Source: Neospora caninum Liverpool
Lineage: Eukaryota; Apicomplexa; Conoidasida; Eucoccidiorida; Sarcocystidae
Direction: 5' to 3'
Assembly (NCBI RefSeq): GCF_000208865.1
Contig: NC_018395.1
Span: 465,920-529,919, forward strand
DNA length: 64,000 nucleotides
The notes beneath the pieces were generated by a model. It saw only the letters and a program-made list of their open reading frames with translations. It had not been told where the DNA came from and ran no database searches. The position numbers were made by a program, and so were the translations under genes. Shown piece after piece: positions 39,230-50,565 of this stretch. The stretch's first letter is position 1, and each line of letters begins with the position of its first letter.

Positions 39230-41971
39230 CAGCGTTTGTGTTAGTGTCTTTATGTTTGCAGTGCGTTGGCGAGTCGCTGCGCCTCTGAGGTGGCCGACGC
39301 CGCGTTTCCAGCTGGTATCTGCAGGTGCTCTTGTGTATCTGTGATTGGTGCACATCAAGTGTCGAGGGATTTCTGGATGCGTGGCGGTCTTTCGCCGAGG
39401 CTTAGTGAATGTGGGTCTCTTGATTGTTTGCTCGGGCTGTATCTTTTTTCCGGTCAGATGGTTTGAACGAGATTGCGGACTGCTACCACATGCTGGGGCA
39501 CCTAGCGCCGCGGTCGTCGCTTTTGCGATCTTTCTTTGCGGATGCCGAAGAGGCAGAGCCTACAGCAGAGGAAGCGCTTGCAGCGGTTTTTGGCGAGGCC
39601 GACATGGAGCGAGACGGCGTGGACGACGGAGACGAAGCCGAAACTCAAAGAGAGGCAGAGCGGCGGGGAGGCGGACGGCGCAGAGGCGCCAGACACGGGA
39701 AACCGCGGAAAGGAGAGAGTGAGGATCCGGACGCAAAGGCCCTGACTGCCTCGGGTGTCCTTCCAGCGCAGGATCCTCACGGGAAGGTGGAAACGGAGAC
39801 GCGAATGGGAGATGGCGCGGCTTCGGCTGGAGGCGGAAGCCCCACAGCAGGCACCGGGGCGGGGTACGCCAGTAAACTCTTGGCCGAGACCGCGAAACGA
39901 AAATTTGCAGAGACCGCAGCAGCGGCACTGCCAGAGAAGGAGGACGCGGAGGCGGGTCCAGTCGAACCGCCGCAAGCTCTCTGTGACTTGATTGCACTGT
40001 TGCCGAAGAACGACATGCGAAACTGTAAGCCGAGTTGCAGGATGTTAGCCTGTCGACGTGGAGTCGTGATTTCTCTGAAACACAGTTACATTTCCGTGTT
40101 ACCAGATAGGGAAAGGCGCCTCTGCCGGCCAAAACGCTGAGCCATGCAGTGTACGCGCCGGCATGTATTTTCATTTACCTGCTGTTCTGCGGGCTGCTCG
40201 GCACGGCTCGCTGGACGACAGAACAAAGGCCGAAGAAGGTGTGGTCGGCCACGCTGGCTTGGGTCTTCACTTCTCTTCCAGGAAAGCGTGTCCTGTGTCC
40301 GCAGTTGTGGATGCGGATCTCGTGGACTACACGATGGTTGCGTTGGCTGGATTGGAACTGCCTGAAGTTCCAGAGTCGGAACGCGTCCCGATCCAGGTCA
40401 AGGATCTCTTGGCCTTGCGGCATTCGCAGCTCCAGTGCTTTCGAGCGATGCAAATCCAACAGCAGGCGATCGCGGCTGTTCAAAAGAGCCCGAAAGCCCC
40501 GGTAGCCTCTGGGCCTGGAGCCGAAGCGTCTTGCGCTGGGGCGGCGGCAGATGTAAGTGTTTGTTTCGCACAGTGCATGCACCGTGAACCTGTCCACGAA
40601 ATCACTTGCGTTGCCAAAAGAGCGCCAAAGCTAGCCGAGTACAAAGAGGGGAACGTTTCCCCACGTGCCGCTCGGCCTTGGGGCTTCATGGAGGCTTCAA
40701 AACACTCAGACAACTGGATCTAGCCACGCCAGGAACGAAATCCAGTTGAGAGAAGGTAGTTCGTGAGATGCTCGACGGGTGGAGCGCGTCACGTTTGTCA
40801 GATGGGAGGCAGAAAAGGCAGGCGTCAGAAGGACGTCGGTTTCTCAGCTGGAACAGTGACGTTGTGGCGACCCTGAACATCGTTTCCACCTACTCGCCGA
40901 CAGCACTGTATCTGTGCTGTCAAGCTCCAGTTGGGCCGCCGCGTGAAGGCCAGCAGCTGAGATGCCTTTTGTTGTGGAGTTTGTTCTGTTTTGTGTCGGT
41001 CGCGTGCCTCCTTGTCTCTTTTGTCTTTCGGGTGCATAAGTTCAGCGTTATTTGCCGGGGTGCAATCGCAAACAACGCTACCGTCATGCGTTTCTGGTGT
41101 TTTCTGGTTGGTCTCTTGTTTCCAGGAAGAGCAGGACGCGGAGTCCCGTACGGGTCCTTCCCCGTCGCCGTTCCCCGATCGCCGGTCGTCGTCTCAGCCG
41201 CGGTCTTTCTTCGGGCATCGACGGCGAGCAGAGGGGACGCGCGACGGCAGGGGCCGGTCTCGGGCATCTGCTGATGTGCTCAGTTCCGCTTTGTCAGATA
41301 TTTCCAGCGGGGACGATGAGGCTCCGACCCCCCCCGACCTCGAGTTCTATGGCGGCGCATCCGGCGAACTGGCGGAGCAAGCGTATTTACATCCAATTGT
41401 GCATCCTCCCGGCCAGGCCGTGGGGGCAGGAGGCCCCGCGCCATGGCCGGCTACTCTGGCGCATGCTGCCAGTGGGCTGCCGCCTCCTGCTCGGTATGGA
41501 GGCGCCCGCCAGCCTCAGGTCGCAGGTGTGCGCGCTCTCCAGGCCGCTGGGGCGTATCCCGTCCCACATCAACACCTTTTGTATCCTGGCCAAGAGTTTT
41601 TGGTTGCGCCTGGGTCAATTCATGTCCGAAGTGCGGTAGGCCGAGAGGCTTTCGTCCCCGGGGCAATTGGACCTGTCTTCCCGTCGGCGGCCGGGGGAAG
41701 TGTCCCGCCGGGTTGGGTTGTCCCAGGAGGTCCGCCTCCTGGCAGTCTCCACGACCCGCATTTAGCCGCCGGAGTGATTCCAGGTGCCGTTCCGTTTGCA
41801 CATTTGTACCCGCAAATGCACCCCGTACCGAATCCCATGGCCGCTGTCGCTCTCGGCGCACCTCGCCACGATGTTCCGCCCGGGTGGCCTGCGGCTCCGA
41901 GCTTTTTAGGGGGGTTGTTCGGAGGCGCCCCGCTTCCGAAAGCTACGAGGAGACGCGTGGAACCTGAATGA
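28256..41971 (+). CDS. CSTF3: Cleavage stimulation factor subunit 3 homologue (CstF-77/Rna14)
   Basis: CstF-77/Rna14 is the HAT-repeat scaffold of the mRNA 3'-end cleavage and polyadenylation machinery in the nucleus. Sixteen exons join in frame to 1,306 residues: 28256-28741, 29147-29303, 29762-29847, 30608-30733, 31155-31301, 31819-31968, 32489-32566, 33013-33205, 33780-33827, 34413-34651, 37437-37656, 37810-37844, 38694-38988, 39458-40024, 40305-40552, 41126-41971. HAT motifs include 'LNPFDAAAWDALLE', 'LYERVLASFPTSVNYWRRY', 'LWLSYLRFLYRVGSLQDF', 'LEAWRALLRYEKRNPLRL' and 'AVLRRAIEQFLPD'. The later 'IADCYHMLGHL' and 'FVDADLVDYTM' blocks match the end of the Suf domain and the segment after it. 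The C-terminal exon is Gly/Pro-rich and ends 'KATRRRVEPE'. Human CSTF3 is about 717 residues; the excess is low-complexity. Start ATG 28256 is the first in-frame ATG. The 35-base exon 12 and the start of exon 13 are least certain. Confidence 0.9.
30080..30130. repeat. (TA)n microsatellite in CstF-77 intron
   Basis: An alternating TA tract with a few interruptions, in the intron before exon 4. Confidence 0.9.
30299..30402. repeat. Composite microsatellite: three (TA)n-TTG units then (GA)n
   Basis: Three successive ~22-base TA blocks, each ending TTTG, pass into TGTATATA and then a (AG)n tract. It lies in the intron before exon 4 of the CstF-77 gene. The regular spacing points to a higher-order tandem unit. 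Confidence 0.95.
32310..32434. repeat. Interrupted (TA)n/(GTATAT)n tract
   Basis: Several TA runs separated by TACATA, TGCATA and TTTACGCATG words, in the intron upstream of exon 7 of the CstF-77 gene. Confidence 0.9.
33590..33625. repeat. (TA)n tract in CstF-77 intron
   Basis: A short TA run in the intron before the 48-base exon 9. Confidence 0.85.
34337..34358. repeat. (TA)n tract in CstF-77 intron
   Basis: About ten TA units preceded by a (TCTA)n run, just upstream of exon 10. Confidence 0.85.
35457..35523. repeat. Paired (TA)n tracts
   Basis: Two TA runs separated by about 25 bases, followed by (GATA)n, in the large CstF-77 intron. Confidence 0.9.
36531..36566. repeat. (TA)n tract
   Basis: About 17 TA units in the large CstF-77 intron. 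Confidence 0.9.
39199..39228. repeat. (TA)n tract
   Basis: About 15 TA units in the intron between exons 13 and 14 of the CstF-77 gene. Confidence 0.9.
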
Positions 41972-44103
41972 AATGCGTCGGTTGGTGTCCAAACGTAGGT
42001 AATTCGTGCCCCATTTGAGGTGGACTCAATCCGGTGCCCTGTTCGGTATGGAGGCTCGCATTGTGCAAGTGGTTCTCCGGTATTCCAATGTGTCAGCTCA
42101 AGTCCTCTCTTGTCTACGCGGGTGTCCCGCGTTCGCCCCGTCAACCGACTGATTCCAGAACGATACAACACCAATGGTCCTGGCGCTCGGGCCGTTCGGG
42201 ACGCCTCGGCGAGGTGCTTTTTCAGACACAGAACCCTTTGTAGGGGAAGCGAAGAGGCAGATGATACCCGTGTCGGAAGAAAACAGCTATCACGAGTGTC
42301 ATCTGCGAGCGAAGCAGGGCGTGCACTCGTGCTGACAGTTGCTCCACAGAGCTACGACTCTCACATTTATCTGCGGCGAATGCTACGGCCGTGGGATGTT
42401 CCACCCAACATAAAATGCAAATTTTCATTTGTAGTAACCTGGTCGTCTCTACCGTGTCAGAGAGCGGTCCTACGGCTCCAACAGCGCAGCGGATGTGTGT
42501 TACATAAGACGCTCCAGAAACGCATGGATACTCCGTTTGACGGACGGATACCCGTAGTCGATCAATAGTTTTTGGAAAGGATTTGCGATCGTACTATAGA
42601 GAGGTCCGGTGACCAAAGCCACGAGACCACAGACCTGTCCGCTTTCCCCCGCAAACGCAGCTGAAAGGGAATCTTCCGACGGACTCCCCGCTAGGGACGT
42701 GCAGCTAAAGTTATGCATTGTCGATGATACGCCCCTCATCGCATAAGCCAAGCAATTGATTGACCTGCGACAGTCGCGTACGCTCTGCGACTGGTCGCCA
42801 GCTGGACAGGCAAAAGCGAAACACCCCGACGGGTGCACAGCAGCGTCTTACTATGCAGTGTATAGGATTATAGCGTGAACCCACGTTCTGCAATTTTACA
42901 CAGAAAGTGGCGAAGACGGAAGCAAGCAGACAACCGGTTTGAGGCCATGATAAGCCAGTCACACCTACTCTCCTCCAGGAATTCATACTTTTTTCAAAAG
43001 AATACGCGTAGACACAAGGGCGAACGGATGTGTGCACGAAAGGTGACTTGTGGATCCTTCAGTTTCTTGATCACCATCGCTTGACTACACCTCGTTTCGC
43101 CTTGGGCAAGGATGTGCTGGCGTTGTGTCTCCTCGCATTTCGACTGAGAGCCACATGGCAACAAAGAGGCGAATTCGTTTAGAGCACGTATCTGGGATAA
43201 TGGAAAAAAACGGGATGATGAGAGAGCGAGAATTTCACATGTGTGCACTCCATCGGTCACCTAGTCTGAGCATGGAACCCGCTACAGTCAGTGATGCAAT
43301 TACCCAAAACAACAGTCCTAATCGTACCGTTTTCTTACCTCACAGATGGTTCATCTGCGTTCGAGATTTGTTTAGAGGCGCCCTTTTTCTTTGTCATTCG
43401 TTGGGTCAATTGTGTCATACGTTCCAGTCATCCCATTGAGATGGCTACTCATTCCCTAAGAGAACTGCTACGTTTTCGCCTCAGATAGTATCGATATAGT
43501 ATCGATACGAAGACGACGTACAACCAAATATGAGTTCATACTCCGGATGCGTCATGCCGTGCCACTCTTTCCACAATTACCAAAGAGCAGGAATCCTTAC
43601 ATCGCTTTATAATACGTCTCGGCCGCTGAGTCGCCCCCTCGATCGGCGTCGAAGAAAGTGCACTTCAAATACAACACGTCCAAAACACATTCCGGCCAAT
43701 CTGGTTCAGTTTTAGGTTTATTGTGTACCGCTTCCAACTTCGTGGCCCCAACTCGCGTATGTAGTGATGACCCGCTGAGGATGGAATCCGGAGAGAGCCC
43801 GAACAATCAAGCGAACGTAACGAAATACTTCGAAGATGCTGCCTGGGGCAAAAACTAGTATCTTTTCAGCCAAACCTCCGCCCCCCAGGTTATGCTCGCA
43901 GACGGACGTCGCCTCCCGACCTTCGGTCAGATAGTTTTCCTGCGTCGGTATTGCAAAAATGGTGCAAGAGTATGATCACTTTTAGGGTGAACTGCCGATG
44001 TCGACGGGGTCAGAGCAGACGCCGAAGGGTAAGCCCAACAAGACTTTGTTATTTCTGGCTGGCTGCAGGAAGACAGTTTCTGTACTTTCGAGACTCTTCT
44101 TAC
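41972..44103. other. Region between convergent CstF-77 and kinesin-9 genes, no firm gene
   Basis: The 3' UTRs of both flanking genes must lie here, and probably the last kinesin exon or exons. One candidate final exon on - begins after a CAG near 43937 ('ENYLTEGREATSVCEH'), but it does not resemble the KIF9 C-terminus. An open frame at 42500-42838 (-) has no recognisable domain. A short direct repeat (AGTATCGATA twice) lies near 43487-43510. Base composition is less GC-rich than to the left. Confidence 0.5.
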
Positions 44104-47100
44104 CCCATACTCTCCGTTGTCGTCTCCATCAGAGGGATGACCTGCTCCTACAGCTGTTTGTTCTGTGAGAGGAGACATGCCCGGCCCTCCGTACATGCGA
44201 TCATACCTGGAAAGGAGGGACAAAAGGAAGCGGCTGCCACAGGACGGGTAACGTCTTTTGTTCACAAGTCAAACGGAGCACGATGAAACACTTGTACTAC
44301 CACACTCTTTCTGGCCGTTTATGTCGGGATCGTGTCTGTGTCCTCCCAGTTTGCCTAGTGTGGCAACGGCACACATGCCAGCTCACGCTCGAGTTGCGAC
44401 CTATAGCGACTCTAGTGAGAGCGATCACGGTACCATGCGCTGAAGGCGTTCACCAGCTCGACTTTACAGCGAGCAATCTCGTGTTCTCCTTGCGTTAGGG
44501 CGGCCTTGATGTTCTTCCTTTCCTTCATTGCAGCTCTGATCTTGTTTTTCGTCTCTTTCAGCTTCTTCATGAGCATGAATTCTTCCTCATCGACAACTCT
44601 CTGTCCTTCCCTCCCAGGTACCTACGTGCAACGGGCGCAGATCGTCTCAGGTACAACCAGAAAATGGGGCTCGACCCCAGTGAGCAAGATGTGCAAACGT
44701 CCCGGTGTACACCGAGAAAAGGGTGGCATTTAAGCTGGAAAACCGCGGTGAAAAACGGGCCAAAACTCCTGTTGTGGCAAATCGGTATGGTTCTCAGGAA
44801 TGACAAAAACAGGTCGTGTAATGACAAAAACAGGTCGTGTAATACCCTAAGACGGGGAAGCGTAGCGCGCCTACCAGCATTGAGGACTCCTCGACTTCTT
44901 CTTGCTTAAGTCGCAACTTCTCCTTGAGCGCCTCCATCTCGTCGACGTAAACAGTAATGTTCTGAATAACATCTCAAACTGATCGGTTGATACGATACAG
45001 CGGCGCGTCTGAAACGCTCTTGCAAATTCGGAAACTGAAGTCCGGCAACCCTTGCCTGGCAAAGCATTTTCGGCTGACCGCTACAAGGCCTGTGACGGTT
45101 GACGGGAGTCACCGAGCTGTATACCCTCGAAAGTCTACTGATTCACGCGTTGCGCTTGCGTACTAGTCGGCTCGTCGGAACGACGTGTGAAGAATGTTCA
45201 GATAGAGGGGCGCGGCTTGGTACTGGGACAGAGGCCGATCGGCCATGAAAACCTTTGGGCAGTGGGCCGCGTTCACCTGTTCGATGATTAGGCACCGAAC
45301 TCTGGCTATGTTTTCAGCGGGAGAGAAGTGAAGAAAAGGGCGGTAGCAGAATATTCGTCGGGTAACGGTGACAGTGAGTTCCGTACTGTGGCGAGTGCTG
45401 TAAACGCCGAGCGCTTCTCATTCAGTTCCTGTCGGATTTGCATGAAGCTGTCTTCATAAATCTTCCCCTCTCCCTGCTTGAAGTCAAAATACGCCTGTTT
45501 GCGATCGACCGCCTCTCCCTCTCGCGCGCGCAGCAGCGGCAGTCGAGCTGGCGAATTGTCCTTGAGGCTTTGCCTGCGAAGCATGCACGCAGTGGTTGGG
45601 GAACGGACAAGAGCCCTTGGAGCGACGTATGACTGAAGCCGTTCTGCATCGCGTGGGTTCAGTGTTCAACGCAAATCCACAAAGACCCATCAGTGACCAG
45701 TGAGCGGGTTCCCAGACGACAACCGGGAAATGCCTAGAGTGCGTTTCGGCGGCCGGTAGATCGTTTGATCGGAAGTCATTAACTGTGCAAACGCACCCAC
45801 ATCGCCCCTGTTAGGTAGCCTCCATGCTAGTATAAACGAAAGTCGTACAGAACTCCTTCTTTTCCTAGGTACCCCCGGCCGCTTACTTGGTCTTCGTGTA
45901 CTCGTACTGGGCCTGCTGTGGGGTGTCGTTCTTCTCCATGCTCTGCCTTGACTCTCGCATGGACTGATCCGGATCGATGCCGAGCGATGCTCCTCCGGCT
46001 CCGGTATCTTCGACGCCAACCCCTGTTCACCGCCATTACCAAGCCCTCAATCAAAACGATCTTAGGCGGGGCCTACTGCTCGAAACACTTGCCAGCACAT
46101 GCGAACTACTGCAGGCGCACCAGTCATGGGGTGCCATCCACAATAAGGCCAAGGCGGCATGAAGAAAGAGCAAAGGTTGCTAGTCGACTGATTGTCACCA
46201 GTCTTGCTACACATCCGAGAGATACGATTGCCGCGCTGTGCTCGCAACAGGTAACCGCATGCTGTTAAGAAAAAGGATCGGAGATTCTTCCACATATTGC
46301 CTGTCTCATATGTAAAAGGTGCATTGGGAAGAGCCGCTACCACAAGCGCAAACGTACAATATTATTCAAGACCATGAAGCGCTCTCTCGCTCAGAGAGTC
46401 AATCCTTCGCACGAACCTCCATTCACTTACGTATCGGACCCGACTTCCCAAGAGCGGGGGATGACTGAGCCTTCAGGGTCGTCGCACCCGCTCCCACGTT
46501 TTCTTTCGTTCCAGCAGAGCCGCCTGATGAGGAACCTGCTGCGGTTCGCAAACTTCGCTGCTTTCCATTCTGGCCGTCACTCGGTTCCTGTGCCGATACA
46601 GCTGACTCCTGCTGGCTCTCTGCATCTCGCTTCGGGGCAAGGGCTTCCTGGTATAGCTCGCGCATGGTTCGCATCAACTCGTTTACCTGCCTGTGTGCAA
46701 AGGCCGGCACTCAAGGCATAGGCGAGCGAGAAACTATTGACTTGGAGAGCAGGCGAACGGGGCATCACCCCCCCCCCCCCCCCCGCCCAACCTCCCGGAA
46801 CCTTCATGTGTGCTCAAGCTTCTAGGATAAGCAGTGGACCTCACAACACCGAATGCTCTTCGAGGTGCTGTCTTAATCCAAGTCGCTATCAGCAGTTCAG
46901 TTGTTCAGTTCGCTAGATACTACCATTCGTCAGACACCGTGGTGCGCCGTCTGACATACAAACGAGACTGGAAATGAAATAAACAGGAGTAGTATGTCGT
47001 CATCACGGGCGTGCCGGGATGATTTGCCCAGTAAGGTTTACCTGAGTGAAACAATCTCAATAAGCTCGGTTCCGCCTTCGAAGAAAGCCTGGGCTGTCTT

Positions 47101-50100
47101 TTTCATCTCTTCCTTTTCGTCAGGAGAAAACGCTTCATACGCCTTAAGCAAGACAAAACACCGTTTCGAGAACGCAGTCACACGGTTGCTGGCCGCTCGC
47201 GCATCAAGTGATGTGCGGCGGTCGTTTTGGTTGTCTCGCTGCCGATATGTCTGTCCTATATGGAAACCACGTTTTTCTCCTGCCGCAATTCCGTTTCACT
47301 TTCTGAAGGACGAGACGTAGGCTCATGCGGCGCGACAGTACGCGAGCCATGCCAGCAGCTCCCGCAACCCAAGTCAAATTTGAAAGGCGTAGAGGCAGCA
47401 GGCGATTGGTGCCGGGTGGCTTCAAACAGAGGAACGTTTTTTCTGCTGACAGGGCCCGTCAGGCCTACAACGACAGTCCGTGACCAAGCGAGCGTTCTAT
47501 GGATCAGTCCCCTGTGCCCCGAAGCAAGCATGCGCCACTCTGCAGCGTTTTTCACTTACGACCTGTGTTCTGCCGCGGAGGTTGTTTTGCATTTGAAGCT
47601 CCTGCTTCAGGGAGCGGATTTCACGCTCGTACTTTCGCAAGAGCGATAACGGATCAATTTGGACGTTGACGACTGCTTTGTTGGACACCTGACGACGCAT
47701 GTTCTCAACACGGGAGGTCTACTGTCACCTCTGATCCCCGCAGTTGCTGCGGCTGATTACTGTAACAGTTAATCAGACCTGACGCTGTCAAGCGGTGGTT
47801 AGCAGTAAGACTGGAAGCGGCGAAGGTCAGCCGTACGTTCAACTACGGTAGACCCCTAAGAAGGCTGTATGTTTCTATGACGTCTCCGGGCTGTCGCAGA
47901 CGGGTACTGGGCTTAAAGGATGGACGTGCGTGCCAACACCGGCGGCTACTCGGCAGAATGACATCACTAGAGAAATCAACAGGAAAGCGGCTTGAGTCAG
48001 CCACGGATATGTACGTGTACAAATGCAAGATCCTGGTTGGGTCCGGGAAAACAGGGTCTTACGCGCATCATTCGCGTAGAGAATCTGAGGGTACTGATCG
48101 TTTCTTCCATGTGCTGAGGCTCCGGCCAGATGTTTGTAATCATACATGTCCGGCAATTCCCCCCAATAGAATCCTTGAGAAGATGAGTCAGCCTCGAGGA
48201 TCGATAAGGAATGTGATCACGACCCTTCTCTCCCAAAGCCACAACAACCTGAAAAAATGAGGCCAAGCGATCCAGGCTGCTAATGTGTCATGGCAAGGCT
48301 CAAGGCTGGTGTCGCGCACATCCTAGGAAAACGCCACGCATTTCCTCTGAACTGGTACGTCGAGTGACATTGGGCTTCCAGTCCTCACTGCCTCTTCTCG
48401 GATATGAGCAAAGGAGAGGCGCCCTCATCCCGCTCTGCACTGTGACAAGCCGCTCTCCTAATTTAAACGAAACGAGAGTTACAGGCAGATGCAGGTTCGA
48501 CCAGCCGAGAAGACCTTAGCCAAGCGGATACTTGTCTACATTCACCGGTGCACTCATTCGTGCCTAGTCCTGCTTCAGCCGTGACTTGTAAAGTCAGCTA
48601 CACTTGCCCAGACACGAAGACGCACCACATATTTGAACGAGTCTTAAATACCCTCCTGTTTGTCGGCATTTAACACTTACAGTCTCGACGTCGTGTACTG
48701 TTGAACCTGGTTGCTTGCCGACACGGTCTAAGTGCAATCGACTACAGCTAGCGACCTTCCGTAAGAGTATAAGCAGCCCTAGGCACACCATGCTGGGCCT
48801 AGCAGTCATTGTATGGGCTGCGCCCGAGTTGCTAACTGACCATTTCGAGAAAAGAGAGGGACTTGTTGATGTATGAGCTCTCTCGCAGGAGGATGCCGTC
48901 CGACTTCGTTTTCTTGACCCGCTCGCAGCCAGCCAAATCCACAAGGTGAAGTTTGGAAGTCACGATTCTATCGTTTGACTCGACTCGCGACTTGCCCTCA
49001 ATGTAGATGCTGAAAATACAGTGAGATCTGCTCGACTGAGCGTTCATCGTGTGTCCTGCAACAGCCCGATTCATGTCACCTTCAAAGAAGTGGTTCAACG
49101 CTTCTTCTTCTGTAGCACCTAGGCGGAGCGTCAAACCGCGTACGAAGAGGCCTCCTTTCGCATCTTCCTGAATCTAAACGCAAAGTGCAATTTTGTGCAG
49201 TGCGGCACGGCGTCCGCCTAGAGAAGACGATGGGGCATGCAGCATCGGCGCCTCCTTTGCAGTCTCGGGAAATGTTAACACAGGAAACAATTCATGCTTG
49301 GGCTGTGAGTCCTGGACTAAGCGAGAGTGCCGATCCACTGCAGACTGCAAGACGACACTACTGCTCTTCTTCTAATCTTCACACTCGTATCCAGAACAGG
49401 TTTGTCTTGTCATTGCCTGACAGCGTTATGTGAGGACAAATGAGTGCTTTGCAGGGGGGGGCGGCGAAAAGTTGTAGGGTCAGCCAGAATCGATTCGAAA
49501 CCGACACTGCAGTGTCCGGCTTCTCTAGCGTCATCACAGAGTCCACAGTTCGCATTTCCTCGTTAGATATAGTGCACACCCTGCTGCACAAGGATCTCAC
49601 CTGCAGCTCGGTTCCTGATTGCTTGCCGACCGGAAGAGACGAGAGAAGGTCGTACATGAATTCGGTGTAGATTTCAGTGTACGAGATGCGGATAGTGTAC
49701 GCGGTCTCGGGCCTGTTCGACACCTCCTCATAGATGGCGCTGATGGCCCGCGGAATGATCCCCCGTAGCTCAAAATTCCGAGGACCGCCGCTCATCGTGA
49801 AGGTCTTGCCCGCTCCTGTCTGACAACACACCCATGCAATGGCGGTTCCCCGCCACCAAGTGTCACTTGCCATGTTGGTTACAAACTTCCTAGACCATAG
49901 AATATGCCTGGGCCCCCCGGGTGGCTTCCTGGAACCACGATGTGCTGCAACGATTTCCTGGAAACGGAACAGACCAAGCAACGCCGATGATACATGTGCG
50001 GTGTCGAATACGGTTGGCCGATGTGGTTGAAATGGCTACAGGACACGCTGCAGATAAGTGCCTGTCGAAATCTGGCTGCGTAAGTATGCCGAAAGGGGAG

Positions 50101-50565
50101 CGCTGGGTTGCTCCGAAGGCACTCGAAGCGGCAGATCATGAGCATGGTGCCCCGGTCTGAGGGAACCAGTCCACAGACTCCCACGTAGAGTCCCCGTTGC
50201 CGTTGGGTACCGTCTGTAGTTGCTGCAGTGCATTTCGCAGGCTTTCGCTTGTCCGTTCGCTCTGACCCATGGTGACGTGCCGTTGGTTTTCAGCAAGGAA
50301 ACATTACCTGTCCGTAGACCATAACCGTACCGTTGTAGCCCTCCATGACGCTGGTGATTATGTCTCGGACGCAGTCGTCAAAGACACGCTCCTGGGGGGC
50401 GTTGTGTAGCATTTTGTCAAATTTGAAATGGGACACGTCATTTCGGGACGGCACCGTTACGTCGATTGTCCCATGTTCTTCATCGATGCAGAATAATTTA
50501 TCATTGAAGTTGGGCGTTGGCCGCGTCCTGACGGCCACGCGCACGCTGTTCCGCATGTGCGACAT
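44104..50565 (-). CDS. KIF9: Kinesin-9 family motor (KIF9/KLP1 homologue), flagellar
   Basis: KIF9 motors are plus-end-directed kinesins of motile flagella. Exons: 50565-50308, 49819-49601, 49173-48841, 48248-48063, 47688-47560, 47250-47042, 46690-46431, 46022-45887, 45573-45387, 44961-44875, 44621-44434, 44206-44104. All joins keep frame (765 residues; human KIF9 about 790). Motor motifs: P-loop GQTGAGKTFT spanning the exon 1/2 junction (residues 85-94), switch I NAQSSRSH (203-210), switch II LVDLAGCE (236-243), 'YINKSLSFLE', and 'DHIPYRSSRLTHLLKDS' in exon 4. KIF9-specific tail blocks follow: 'FFEGGTELIEIVSLRQ' (exons 6/7), 'FDFKQGEGKI' (9), 'VDEEEFMLMKKLKETK' (11) and 'FSAWYDRM' (11/12 junction). 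Start ATG 50565 gives 'MSHMRNSVRVAVRTRPT'; ATG 50556 is the alternative. The stop codon was not located. Among coccidian stages only the male gamete is flagellated, so gamete-restricted expression is inferred. Confidence 0.93.
44799..44843. repeat. 21-bp tandem duplication in kinesin intron
   Basis: Two perfect adjacent copies of a 21-base unit (AATGACAAAAACAGG then TCGTGT). It lies in the intron between exons 10 and 11 of the kinesin gene, close to the exon 10 donor. Confidence 0.95.
46768..46784. repeat. Poly-C tract of 17 bases
   Basis: A homopolymer in the kinesin intron just upstream (on -) of exon 7. On the transcribed strand it is a poly-G run about 80 bases before the acceptor. The length may vary or be misassembled. 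Confidence 0.9.
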
